Made by a program: the position numbers and the translations under genes. The notes below the pieces were generated by a model that saw only the letters and a list, made by a program, of their open reading frames with translations, searched no databases and was not told the DNA's origin. From UBA8079 sp965205535 (GTDB lineage Bacteria; Pseudomonadota; Alphaproteobacteria; UBA6615): a stretch of DNA of 64,000 nucleotides. Shown in pieces: positions 16,777 to 25,319 of the stretch. Location of the stretch: positions 2,852,001 through 2,916,000 of the forward strand of contig CBDBHH010000005.1 in NCBI GenBank assembly GCA_965205535.1, read 5' to 3'. How positions within the stretch are numbered: position 1 is the first letter of the stretch; every line of letters starts with the position of its first letter.

Positions 16777-17654
16777 CAGTCGATCAGGCCAATATCCTTA
16801 CCCACCCGCACGATCGGTTCGTAGTCATCGTTGGTTGCGGGAATGAATCGCGAGCGCGGAAACGCCTGAAGCAATGCGGGGTCGTCGATTGCCAACAGGG
16901 CGTTGCGCACCTTCTCGACGAACGCCGGTCCGAACTTGCGGTTCACGTCGCCGCGGATGGACCATTGATAGTCCGGGTAAGTCGGTGTCCGCCATATGAC
17001 ACTAACCTTCTCGGGATCGATCCTTCCCTCTCGCAACTCTCTCTCCCAAACTGCGAAGCTCAACGCGCCCACCTCGAATGCGCCTGACTGGACCAGGGCG
17101 ATGGTGCGCGAATGGTCGCCACTGAACCCGACACGCGAGAACACGTCGTCCGGCGATTTTCCGAACTGGTTGCGGATATGAAACTCCGGCATCAGCCGCC
17201 CGGAGGTCGAACCCTTCGAGCCGAAGGTAAATGTCTTTCCGGCGACCGATTTCGGAAATTCGGTGCTTTCCGTCAGGCCGGTGCTGGCATGCGCGATGAA
17301 GTAGGTGACGAATTCCAGATCTTCGGCACCCTGGGCGAGTGCCTCCGATCCGTCGACAGCGCGGCGTGCCTGCACGCCGGACAGACCGCCAAACCAGGCG
17401 AGCTGTACCTGGTCGTTGCGGAAAGCGGTGACGGCCGCAGCATAAGATTTGACGGGAACATACTCGACGTCGACCCCGAGTGTTTCCGAGAGATATCTCG
17501 CGACCTTTTCGAAGCGGGTGCGCAGGCGTGTTTCGTCCTGATCGGGGATTGCCGTGAAGACGAATTTGTCTTGAGCGTTGGCGGGTGTGGCGCTGAGAGG
17601 GGCGGCGAAAAAGACAAACGCGGCCATTACGATGCCAATCACACGGATGTGCAT
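16776..17654 (-). CDS. phnD: Phosphate/phosphite/phosphonate ABC transporter substrate-binding protein
   Basis: The 292-residue protein has a signal peptide (MHIRVIGIVMAAFVFFAAPL, then SATPANA). It shows the PhnD/PtxB family pattern: FTAIPDQDETRLRTRFEKVARYLSETLGVDVEYVPVKSYAAAVTAF at the N-terminus (given here as family landmarks IPDQDE and YVPVKSYAA), VQLAWFGGLSGVQ, a FTFGSKGSTSGRLMPE ligand loop with the Ser-Thr-Ser cluster that holds the phosphoryl group, and SGAFEVGALSF. It is the first gene of the operon with the ATPase and fused permease. No phosphonate lyase genes are near, so the ligand could also be phosphite or phosphate. Confidence 0.85.
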   Translation of the reverse strand: MHIRVIGIVMAAFVFFAAPLSATPANAQDKFVFTAIPDQDETRLRTRFEKVARYLSETLGVDVEYVPVKSYAAAVTAFRNDQVQLAWFGGLSGVQARRAVDGSEALAQGAEDLEFVTYFIAHASTGLTESTEFPKSVAGKTFTFGSKGSTSGRLMPEFHIRNQFGKSPDDVFSRVGFSGDHSRTIALVQSGAFEVGALSFAVWERELREGRIDPEKVSVIWRTPTYPDYQWSIRGDVNRKFGPAFVEKVRNALLAIDDPALLQAFPRSRFIPATNDDYEPIVRVGKDIGLID

Positions 17655-17931
17655 GTTGAGTCTCCAAATCTGGGGAGTTGATGTTCAGGTTATGGTCGTA
17701 AGCTAGTCGTCGAACCGATCCGGAAAACCTGGTGATCCGTCAGATGACATGTGCCGTCCGGTCACGGCGACGGCGTGCGCGGCTTTGACGTGGTTCCAAT
17801 TTGCGTGGCGAAAGATCGCTGTCCACCGGGCTTTGTGGCTCACCTCGGTCAATTTTTAGGCGTTGTAACAGACATTTGCGGTGAATTCTGGCAATCTAGC
17901 CGACCGGTCAATCTGTAGGCTGAAGCGACAA

Positions 17932-19847
17932 ATGGCGAACGACGATATTCGCGCAGACGAGACAGCTGCGGGAGAACACTCGCGCAGTGCGTTGCGTCGT
18001 TTCGCGTCGCGTGTCGCGAAGGGGTATCGGGTTCAGCTCATTCTCTTTACGGCGCTGGTTTTCATCTCGGCAGTGCCGGTGTTTCTGTTGGCGGGCTGGG
18101 TGCAGTCGAATGCCCTGGAAAAGGAAGTTGAATCGGTCACTGAGAAGCATCTCCTGATTGCGCGAAATCTGAGCGGTGTCCTCGAGCGGTATGTGACCGA
18201 TGTGCAAGAGGCCTTTCGGGTTGCCGCCTATAACGGACACGACTCCCGCGAGCTCAAGGGTTTCGAGCAGCTGCTGCGTTCGCTGAACTTCCGCTATGTC
18301 GCGCTGGTCGACCCCGCGAACAACCTCGCGACCTATGTGATGGCACCGGATGATATGCGGAACGGCATGACGATGGGCCGCGAACAAATTGCCGATCTGC
18401 GGAGTATGGCAGAGGCCAGTCCCGGCGGGATTGTCATATCGAATTTGATCCGTGTGGATGGCGACCCGATGTTTTTCGTGATGCGCTCGTTTGACGATGG
18501 CGTTCTGGCGCTGGGGGCGCTCGAAACCGCGTTCCTGCGTGAAGTACAGGCCGCGATTGTTTTTGGTGAGCGCGGCCACTCGATGATTGTGGATGGGAAG
18601 GGCCAGGTTGTGGCGCATCCGAACAAGGATTGGGAGGCGACGTCGAAGGACGCATCGGGCCTGTCGGTCGTCCAGAAGATGATGCGTGGCGAGACAGGTG
18701 TCGCGACATTCTATTCGCCCCGATGGCGGCCGACATGATTGCCGGCCACACATCTGTCCCCGGGGTCGGATGGGGGGTCATGGTGCCGCAACCCTTCAGC
18801 GAACTGGAAGAGACGGCAAGCGGCGTGCGCAGGATTGCGGTCGCGCTGGCACTCATCGGCATATTGGCAGCGGCTGTGATTGGCTGGTTGCTGTCAAAGT
18901 TCATGGCGGCACCGATTGTGGCGGTTTCGAAGGCGGCGAGTGAGGTCGCGGCGGGAGGCTTGCATACACGCGTGAAGGAGCTACCGGGACATGCGCCACG
19001 CGAATTGCGGGTGCTGGCCAAGAGCTTCAACCGCATGGTCAATCAGCTTTCGCAACGCGAATCCGGCTTGCGCGCCGCGAAGGAAGAAGCCGAGTCCGCG
19101 AACCGCGCCAAATCGGATTTCCTGGCCAATATCAGCCATGAACTGCGCACACCGCTCAATGCCGTGATCGGTTTTTCGGAGCTTATGAGGAATCAGATTC
19201 ACGGGCCGCTCGGGGCTGAGCAGTATATGGAGTATCTGGGCGACATCCACGGTTCGGGCCGCCACCTGCTGGATATCATCAACGATGTTCTGGATATGGC
19301 GAAGATCGAAGCCGGCAAGATGGAGCTTCAGGAGACCGAGTTCGATCTTGACGATATTCTGCTCAGTTGCACGCGGATGATGAGCGATCGCGGCGAAAGC
19401 GATGATGTGCGGATCAATGTCGACGTGCCGGACGATTTCCCGCGCATCTATGCCGACGAACGTCTTGTCCGGCAGATCGTGCTCAATCTTCTCTCCAACG
19501 CGGTCAAATTCTCATTTGAAAATAGCGAGGTCGTCCTGCGTGCACTGCTCGACCAGGACGGCGCTTGCGTGGTCCAGGTAAAGGATTCGGGGATCGGCAT
19601 CTCGCCCGGGCAGCTCGAGAATATCATGCAGCCCTTCGTTCAGGTCGACAGCGGCATGAACCGTAAATATGAGGGGACCGGGCTTGGTCTGGCGCTCGTT
19701 AATTCGATGGCCGAGATGCATGACGCCCACGTCGCGATCGAAAGCGGCGAGAACGAAGGAACCGTTGTGACGGTCCGGTTCCCGGCCGAACGTGTGCGCC
19801 CCAATGAAGTGGGGGAGAAAATTCTCCGGCAATCCGCCTTGGACTAG
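17932..19847 (+). pseudogene. Cache-HAMP sensor histidine kinase with a single-base frame break
   Basis: Two overlapping frames together make one membrane histidine kinase. The first (from ATG 17932) has a membrane helix (LILFTALVFISAVPVFLLAGW) and a periplasmic Cache-type sensor domain, and ends at 18738. The second continues in another frame from about 18718 with PMAADMIAGHTSVPGVGWGV, a second helix (ALALIGILAAAVIGWLL), HAMP, HisKA with SHELRTPLNAVIGFSELM (phospho-His), and HATPase with NLLSNAVKFS, DSGIGI and GTGLGLALVN. One base added at TCGCCC|CGATGG (18720/18721) restores YSPAMAADM. It is either a sequencing artefact or an inactive gene. No response regulator is adjacent; it is divergent from the phnD-like operon. 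Confidence 0.75.
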
Positions 19848-19881
19848 CGAGCCTCAATTCCGGGAAATAGCCGTGGACTGA

Positions 19882-20862
19882 TCAGGGTTTGAGCAGCAGC
19901 TTTCCCATGATTGCGCGCTCACCCATAAGTTCATGCGCGCGGCGCGCCTCGCTCAGCGGCAGCCGGTCGAAGGTCGGCGGCGCATATGCGCCGGCTGCGA
20001 ACTTCGCGATCAGCGCATCGAAGATTTCCGCCTTGCGTTCCGGCTGCTCGTCATAGACGTGGAGTGAGAAGCACTGAACGCCGAGGCTCAGGCCGCGGCG
20101 CGCGCGGAGCCCTTCGTACAGGTCTTCGTCCGGCGCACCGGCAAGCGCGTTGTAGAGAACGATCAGGCCCATCGGGGCGAGCATGTCGAGATTCTTCACC
20201 AGGTCCGGCCCGCCGAGCTGATCGAAGCTCAAATCGACGCCCCGGCCATCGGCGATCTTTTGCACCTTCTCGACGATGTTCTCCGTCGAGTAGTTGACGG
20301 TTCCGAGGATCCCCAGTTTGGCCGCGAAGGCGCATTTCTCGTCACTACTGGCGCCCGCGATCGTGGCGATACCGGCATCGCGGCACATATCGAGGATCGC
20401 CGTTCCCATGCCGCCGGCGGCACCGTTTACGTAGATCGTTTTCACATCACTGGTGCGCGCGACGTCGTGGAGGATGGCCCAGGCGACGAGGTAGTTCGGG
20501 ATGCTGACCGCGGCCTCCAGGTCGACGCTTTCGGGCAGCGGGGTAACCAGGGCTGTGTCCACGGCATTGTATTCCGCGTGTCGCCCGCCCCCCGTGCCGA
20601 ACACGAGCACCGGCTGGCCGATTTCGAGGCCGGTCACACCCTCGCCAAGCGCCTCGATATGTCCGCTCATCTCGTTTCCGAGGATGCTCGGCAGGGCCGG
20701 CTTCCATTTGTAGACGCCGGTGCGCAACAAGACGTCGGGATAGCCCAGTCCGAATGTGTGTGCCTTCACCAACACCTGGCCGGGGCCGGGGACGGGCGTG
20801 TCGATATCGATGACGTCGACGACTTCGGGCCCGCCATAGGCCTGGATTTGAACGGCTTTCAT
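19882..20862 (-). CDS. NADPH:quinone oxidoreductase family protein (zinc-free MDR)
   Basis: The start at 20862 gives 326 residues of a zinc-independent medium-chain dehydrogenase/reductase. The N-terminus MKAVQIQAYGGPEVVDVIDI and the later GLGYPDVLLRTGVYKWKPALP are typical of the QOR branch. The NADP-binding Rossmann motif is INGAAGGMGTAILDMCRDAG-like (here YVNGAAGGMGTAIL). No zinc-ligand cysteines are present. The C-terminal SEARRAHELMGERAIMGKLLL is the usual family ending. These enzymes reduce quinones or activated alkenes. It is 20 bp downstream of an EamA exporter on the same strand. Confidence 0.88.
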   Translation of the reverse strand: MKAVQIQAYGGPEVVDVIDIDTPVPGPGQVLVKAHTFGLGYPDVLLRTGVYKWKPALPSILGNEMSGHIEALGEGVTGLEIGQPVLVFGTGGGRHAEYNAVDTALVTPLPESVDLEAAVSIPNYLVAWAILHDVARTSDVKTIYVNGAAGGMGTAILDMCRDAGIATIAGASSDEKCAFAAKLGILGTVNYSTENIVEKVQKIADGRGVDLSFDQLGGPDLVKNLDMLAPMGLIVLYNALAGAPDEDLYEGLRARRGLSLGVQCFSLHVYDEQPERKAEIFDALIAKFAAGAYAPPTFDRLPLSEARRAHELMGERAIMGKLLLKP

Positions 20863-20882
20863 GTCTTTTCTCCCTACGTTGC

Positions 20883-21788
20883 CTAGAGCAGCAGCAAGAT
20901 GATGATCCCGGCGACGATCAGGATGATGCCGGTCAATTCGAGACGCAGAATTTTCTCGCGAAAGATCAGAACCGAGGATGCGATGGTGAAGACCAGTTCG
21001 ACCTGGCCCAGGGCGCGTACGAGGGCCGCATTCTGGATCGTCATGGCGGTGAACCAGCCGATCGAGGCCAGCGCGCCGCTGAGGCCGACCAGGCCGGCGA
21101 CACGCCATGCCTTGATGACACGTTGAATTTCGCCCGGGTCACGCAAGGCCATGAAGACCGCCATGACCACGGTCTGGAAGACCAGCACCACCGCAAGTGT
21201 GAAGGACGCCTGCACGAGAAACCCGTCGCCGCCGAGAGAGAGGGACGCGCCGCGATAGGAAACGGCCGCCACCCCGAAGAATGCCCCCGATGCCAGGCCG
21301 ATCAGTGCCGGGCGGGCCATCCAGGATTTGGCAATGCCGGCCAGGCCGACCGGCGCACGGGCGGCCGATATCGCGATCACCCCCACAAGGCTCACAAGGA
21401 TGCCTATGGTGGCGGCCGTGGAGATGCTTTCAGCCAGAAACACGAGGGCGAATACAGCGGCCTGAACCGTTTCTGTTTTGGAGTAGGTGGTGCCGACAGC
21501 GAAGTTGCGGGCGTCGAAGAGGGTCACGAGCAGGGCGGTCGCCAGGATTTGCGTCAATCCACCGACGGCCGCGAAGGCCAGGAATTCGTTATTCAGGTGC
21601 GGCAGTTCGAAATCGAACAGCAGCACCAGGGCCGCGAGATACAGGATCGCGAACGGAAAACCGTATCCGAAGCGCACGAAGGTGGCGCCGATTGTCCCCA
21701 GTTCGCCCTTGAGGTGCTTCTGCAACGCCGAGCGCACGTTCTGCAGGAACGCGGCGGCGATCGTCAGGGGTATCCAGAGAAGGGTCAT
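20883..21788 (-). CDS. EamA/DMT superfamily transporter
   Basis: The 301-residue protein is almost entirely hydrophobic, with about ten predicted membrane helices in two repeats, which is the EamA (drug/metabolite transporter) architecture. The GILVSLVGVIAIS segment at mid-length and the C-terminal FREKILRLELTGIILIVAGIII block are typical repeat ends. Such proteins export amino acids, nucleosides or other small metabolites from the cytoplasm. The substrate cannot be read from sequence. It is followed by a quinone oxidoreductase on the same strand, and the start is ATG 21788. Confidence 0.85.
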   Translation of the reverse strand: MTLLWIPLTIAAAFLQNVRSALQKHLKGELGTIGATFVRFGYGFPFAILYLAALVLLFDFELPHLNNEFLAFAAVGGLTQILATALLVTLFDARNFAVGTTYSKTETVQAAVFALVFLAESISTAATIGILVSLVGVIAISAARAPVGLAGIAKSWMARPALIGLASGAFFGVAAVSYRGASLSLGGDGFLVQASFTLAVVLVFQTVVMAVFMALRDPGEIQRVIKAWRVAGLVGLSGALASIGWFTAMTIQNAALVRALGQVELVFTIASSVLIFREKILRLELTGIILIVAGIIILLLL

Positions 21789-21845
21789 GGCAAATCGTTT
21801 CAGCCCGGCGTTGGGGCGCGCAACTTCGGTAAAGTTTGAGGTTCT

Positions 21846-22808
21846 CTAGTCCTTCGGGGCATGCCCGCCATGAGCCGACTGGCTGATGGCGCGTGCGCCC
21901 TTGCGGGTGCGGACGACGTCGGCGTCGATGGCGGGGATGTCTGAGAAGGGCCGATCCCCCTTGATGGTGATCCGCTCGAGTTTGCGACGGTTGGGGTAGT
22001 AATCGTGGATCGCGTAATGCTGAACGGACCGGTTGTCCCAGAAGGCGAGCGTGTCGGGCTCCCAGTGGTGGCGATACTGGTATTCGGGAATCTCCGCCTG
22101 GTGGAACAACAGTTCCAGCACCGCGCGGCTCTCGGCTTCGTCCATGCCCTTGATCGCGATCGTGAACTGGGGGTTCACGAACAGCACCTTGCGGCCCGAG
22201 ACCGGGTGGGTCCGCACGACAGGGTGTACCGCCGGCGGATAACGGTCCTCGAACTGGCGCAGGCGAACGCGGCTCTCGGCATCATCGTCGAAGAGCTGAC
22301 GGAAAGGTTTGAAATCGTGGATCGCCTCAAGCCCCGAGACAAACTGCTGCATGTGGTCACTGAGCCCCTCATAGGCCGCGGCCATACTGGCGAAAAGTGT
22401 GTCCCCGCCATAATCGGGCACGATCAGGGCGCGCAGCATCGTGCCGAGTGGCGGCTCTTCGCGAAACGTCTCGTCGGAATGCCAGACATCAGTGCCCCAG
22501 GGCGGGTTGTCGGCATCATTGTCGAAGACGATGAGGTCCGGCGCTTCTGAATCACTGGGCGCGAAGGGATGCACGGTCAACTCGCCGAACCGGCGCCCGA
22601 ATGCCTTTTGGTCCTCGGTCGAGATGTCCTGATCGCGGAATATGATCACCTGATGCTCAACGAGCACGTCGTGGATCGCGGCAAATGTCGCGTCATCCAG
22701 ATCCTTGGAAAGGTCGACACCTTCAATTTCCGCACCACAGGCAGCGCCGACTTTACGGACGTTCACGTCCGTTGCGGGACCGGCCTCTATCGGCATCGTC
22801 TGGCTCAT
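21846..22808 (-). CDS. TauD/TfdA family Fe(II)/2-oxoglutarate dioxygenase
   Basis: The 320-residue protein has the TauD/TfdA pattern: GAEIEGVDLSKDLDDATFAAI at the N-terminus, FRDQDISTEDQKAFGRRFG, then the iron ligands H and D in DVWHSDETFREEPP (about residue 108) and the late His plus Arg in QHYAIHDYYPNRRKLERITIKG. These enzymes hydroxylate sulfonates, phenoxyacetates and related compounds, coupled to 2-oxoglutarate decarboxylation. All ligands are intact. A cupin gene lies divergently 109 bp away. Taurine as substrate is not implied, since no tauABC genes are present. Confidence 0.9.
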   Translation of the reverse strand: MSQTMPIEAGPATDVNVRKVGAACGAEIEGVDLSKDLDDATFAAIHDVLVEHQVIIFRDQDISTEDQKAFGRRFGELTVHPFAPSDSEAPDLIVFDNDADNPPWGTDVWHSDETFREEPPLGTMLRALIVPDYGGDTLFASMAAAYEGLSDHMQQFVSGLEAIHDFKPFRQLFDDDAESRVRLRQFEDRYPPAVHPVVRTHPVSGRKVLFVNPQFTIAIKGMDEAESRAVLELLFHQAEIPEYQYRHHWEPDTLAFWDNRSVQHYAIHDYYPNRRKLERITIKGDRPFSDIPAIDADVVRTRKGARAISQSAHGGHAPKD

Positions 22809-22916
22809 TGGTTTTCCCCCAATTCAATATTCCCAGACTATCAGAATGTGACACGCCATGTGTCGTGTAGAATGCTGGTCGGTACGAGTTCAAAATCAAA
22901 ACAAACGGGGGAGAAG

Positions 22917-23462
22917 ATGGCGCAAGATCACAAGATAACGCGACGGGTCGTCACGGCGGCCGATGCGGATGGGAAATCATACATCGCGGAGGATGGGCCG
23001 ACGCCGGCTTCGCGAACCGTGGATGCCCGGCCGGGTTATGTCGTCAACAACATCTGGATTACGGGTGCCGCGCCCGACGTTGTCGGTGCACCGGACGGCA
23101 TTGAGTCTCATGAAGGTGTGCTGCCGCCGCCGGGCGGGACCGTCTTGCGGGTTATCGAGTATCCGCCGGACCCGGAAGACCCCGAGGAGCTGGCGCGCCA
23201 GTTCGAAGGCATGTTCGGCAAGTTGTTCGAGGATGCGGATCGACCGGGCGGTGACGCTTCGCATCCGGGGATGCACACGACCGAGACGGTGGATTACGCC
23301 ATCGTCATCGAAGGTGAGCTCACGGCGATCATGGAGAAGGGCGAAACGGTCCTCGGGCCGGGCGATGTCCTGATCCAGCGCGGCACAAACCATGCCTGGA
23401 CCAACAGGTCCGGCAAGCCGGCCAAGGTCGCTTTCGTCCTGATCGGCGGGCGTTGGGAATAG
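22917..23462 (+). CDS. Cupin domain-containing protein
   Basis: The start ATG 22917 follows GGGGGAG and gives 181 residues. The N-terminal half binds no recognisable motif, while the C-terminal half is a single cupin barrel: HPGMHTTETVDYAIVIEGELTAIMEKGE (motif 1, in which the usual HxH is degenerate) and GDVLIQRGTNHAWTNRSGKPAKVAFVLIGG (motif 2 with the conserved N-H-x-W). This type, with the QRGTNHAW signature, is found beside ring-cleavage and decarboxylase genes in proteobacteria. It could be a metal-dependent enzyme or a small-molecule binder. It is divergent from the TauD-type gene. Confidence 0.82.
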   Translation: MAQDHKITRRVVTAADADGKSYIAEDGPTPASRTVDARPGYVVNNIWITGAAPDVVGAPDGIESHEGVLPPPGGTVLRVIEYPPDPEDPEELARQFEGMFGKLFEDADRPGGDASHPGMHTTETVDYAIVIEGELTAIMEKGETVLGPGDVLIQRGTNHAWTNRSGKPAKVAFVLIGGRWE

Positions 23463-23472
23463 CCCGCCGAAC

Positions 23473-24204
23473 TCACTCGGCGATCACGGTGTAGGTGTAG
23501 GATGTCCCGTCGCCGCGTGCCGGGTCGTCGGGGTCCAGCAGCAGGGCGAATGTCGGGCGGTATTTACCCTTTGCCGCGCCGGCGGTGAACTGTACCTGCA
23601 TGACCGCGCCGCCAATCCGTTCTCCCGCGCGCTCGGAAAACACGCCGGTGGGCTGTGAGAGCAACGGTGCGTTGCCCTGAACCAGAGAGCGCACGTCGAA
23701 TTTCGTGTCACCGTCCGGGGCGTCGGTCGTGACGCCACCGATAATCTGGTCGTTGCGCGGGTCGAGCTTTCCATCCCCGTTGCTGTCGCGCACGATCAGC
23801 CCGCTGTCGTAGCGCGACAGGGGTGCGGGCAGCGTGAAATTCATGCCACGCAGTTGCGCGGTTGACAGGACCCCCGCACCTGCGATGCCCGACTTGAAGT
23901 CACGGATCTCGGCATCTGTACCGGTTGGTTTGTCGAACAACAAAAACGTCAGGGGAATGCTGCCGGTGGCTTGTCCCACGGTCTCGCCGGCGCCGACCCG
24001 TTGCCAGTTATGGTTGCGGCCCTGTGGTGCAGGAAATTGTTGGGATGAATCTGCGCGCGCGGGGTATCCCAGAACTCAACCTCGCTTGCGCCGCGCGCCA
24101 GAACCTTGCCGTCCTTATCAACGATCCGTACGGCAACCGTGCCTTGGTCACCCTGGTTTTTGAAGGCGATGGTGGAAAGTCCGATGTGGAAGGTCTTGAG
24201 GCCG
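23473..24204 (-). pseudogene. Remnant of an unknown gene, 5'-truncated at the CRISPR array and frame-broken
   Basis: On the minus strand an open frame begins directly at the array edge (LKTFHIGLSTIAFKNQGDQG, then TVAVRIVDKDGKVLARGASE and VEFWDTPRAQIHPNN) with no start codon. The frame changes near 24,032-24,034 and continues as FPAPQGRNHNWQRVGAGETVG, then a long C-terminal part to 23473. One added base in the TTTCC stretch rejoins them. The protein is beta-rich with a DSNGDGKLDPRNDQ calcium-loop-like segment and looks extracytoplasmic; I do not recognise the family. The missing 5' end suggests that the array or an island inserted in, or replaced, its beginning. Confidence 0.6.
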
Positions 24205-24900
24205 GTTGCGGATTGACCCGGATTTCTGAATAGCTACACTTATTGTAAACGCACTGAGGGGGTGCAGGGAGTTGCGGATTGACCCGGATTTCTGAATAGC
24301 TACACTTAGGCGTCGAGGGCGTCGGCATTGGGTTTAGTTGCGGATTGACCCGGATTTCTGAATAGCTACACTCTCAGGGCTGGAGCGCACAATGTACCCG
24401 GCGTTGCGGATTGACCCGGATTTCTGAATAGCTACACTCAGTTTCACATCGAGTACAACCGAAGCGGCGTTGCGGATTGACCCGGATTTCTGAATAGCTA
24501 CACTGCCGCACGGTATGCCCAGCACGGCGGGCGAGTTGCGGATTGACCCGGATTTCTGAATAGCTACACTCCAGTGCCAGTCGATCTACTGCCGCCTGAC
24601 GTTGCGGATTGACCCGGATTTCTGAATAGCTACACTGTTGCGCGTCAAATGGGTGCGGACGTGAAAGTTGCGGATTGACCCGGATTTCTGAATAGCTACA
24701 CTCCCCGGGCGAACCGATGCCCGAGCCAGTGCGTTGCGGATTGACCCGGATTTCTGAATAGCTACACTTTCACAACCCCACAGGTCGCGATCGCGTCGGT
24801 TGCGGATTGACCCGGATTTCTGAATAGCTACACTCCAGGCGTCGGGCGCGTGCGAGGTTCTCGGGTTGCGGATTGACCCGGATTTCTGAATAGCTACACT
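24205..24900 (+). CRISPR. CRISPR array: 11 repeats of 36 bp, 10 spacers of 30 bp
   Basis: Repeats start at 24205 and every 66 bp up to 24865. All 11 appear identical: GTTGCGGATTGACCCGGA followed by TTTCTGAATAGCTACACT. All ten spacers are exactly 30 bp. The anti-repeat at 29481 is complementary to this plus-strand reading, so the crRNA strand is plus, opposite to cas9-cas1-cas2. The repeat form (GTTG start, GCTACACT end) is typical of type II-C arrays. Neither end has a degenerate repeat, so age polarity cannot be read from decay. Several spacers read as open frames (spacer 7: VARQMGADVK), as expected for phage or plasmid coding DNA. Confidence 0.98.
24213..24240 (+). promoter_or_regulatory. 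Repeat-embedded sigma70-like promoter (first of 11 copies)
   Basis: Inside each repeat, TTGACC (repeat positions 9-14) and TACACT (positions 31-36) are separated by 16 bp, close to a TTGACA-N16/17-TATAAT promoter in the crRNA direction. Transcription would start about 6-8 bases into each spacer. Established knowledge: Neisseria and Campylobacter type II-C arrays carry promoters in their repeats and make each crRNA separately without needing RNase III. The same arrangement recurs every 66 bp across the array. Activity itself is inferred. Confidence 0.6.
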
Positions 24901-24905
24901 GGATA

Positions 24906-24942
24906 GGCGTTAACTAATTGAAAACAAAGGTTAGTTGACGCC
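24906..24942. terminator. Hairpin between the last repeat and cas2
   Basis: GGCGTTAACTAA (24906-24917) pairs with TTAGTTGACGCC (24931-24942) over 12 bp with one G-U, around a 13-base loop; on the plus strand TTTCGG follows. It begins 5 bases after the last repeat. It would end plus-strand crRNA transcripts before they run into cas2, and may also end the minus-strand cas transcript. The T-tract is short, so termination strength is uncertain. Confidence 0.5.
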
Positions 24943-24972
24943 TTTCGGTTCTTCGTTCCGACGTATATGGAG

Positions 24973-25317
24973 TTAGAACAACAGCAGTTGTTCCTTTTTC
25001 CCAGTGTTTTCACGTTGCTTTCCCTTGAAAACCTTTATGTTTTCGTACTGTTTGTCCGTAATTGATACAATTTGCACTGAACCGAATTCTGGTAGATTTA
25101 CCCGGATTTTATTTTCGACGGTATGGGCTCTATCCTTTCCGGAAACCATACGATAATAGACTGAAAACTGGGCCATCGCGAACCCTTGATCCAGCAGGAA
25201 ATTTCTGAACTTGGCCGCCGCCTTGCGGTCAGATTTTTCTACTACAGGCAAATCGAACATCACAAGAACCCACAAAATCTCATACCCGCTCAGCCAGTGT
25301 TCCCGCTCTTTCAGCAT
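24973..25317 (-). CDS. cas2: CRISPR-associated endonuclease Cas2 (type II)
   Basis: The 114-residue protein has the Cas2 ferredoxin-like start (ILWVLVMFDLPVVEKSDRKAAAKFRNFLLDQGF) with the conserved Asp of MFDLP, and SVYYRMVSGKDRA on strand 2-3. The C-terminus runs to GKKEQLLLF, a common Cas2 ending that packs against Cas1. Cas2 dimers bridge two Cas1 dimers in the spacer-integration complex. It is the last gene of the cas operon, 2 bp after the cas1 stop, and faces the array. Confidence 0.95.
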   Translation of the reverse strand: MLKEREHWLSGYEILWVLVMFDLPVVEKSDRKAAAKFRNFLLDQGFAMAQFSVYYRMVSGKDRAHTVENKIRVNLPEFGSVQIVSITDKQYENIKVFKGKQRENTGKKEQLLLF

Positions 25318-25319
25318 GA

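Noticed and set aside
24334..24525. Repetitive protein with a recurring CSYSEIRVNPQ-like unit
   Set aside because: It is the translation of CRISPR repeats; with a 66-bp period the repeats stay in frame.
24205..24900. Array transcribed on the minus strand with the cas genes
   Set aside because: The anti-repeat and tracrRNA terminator on the plus strand require the plus-strand repeat as crRNA, and the promoter-like elements agree.
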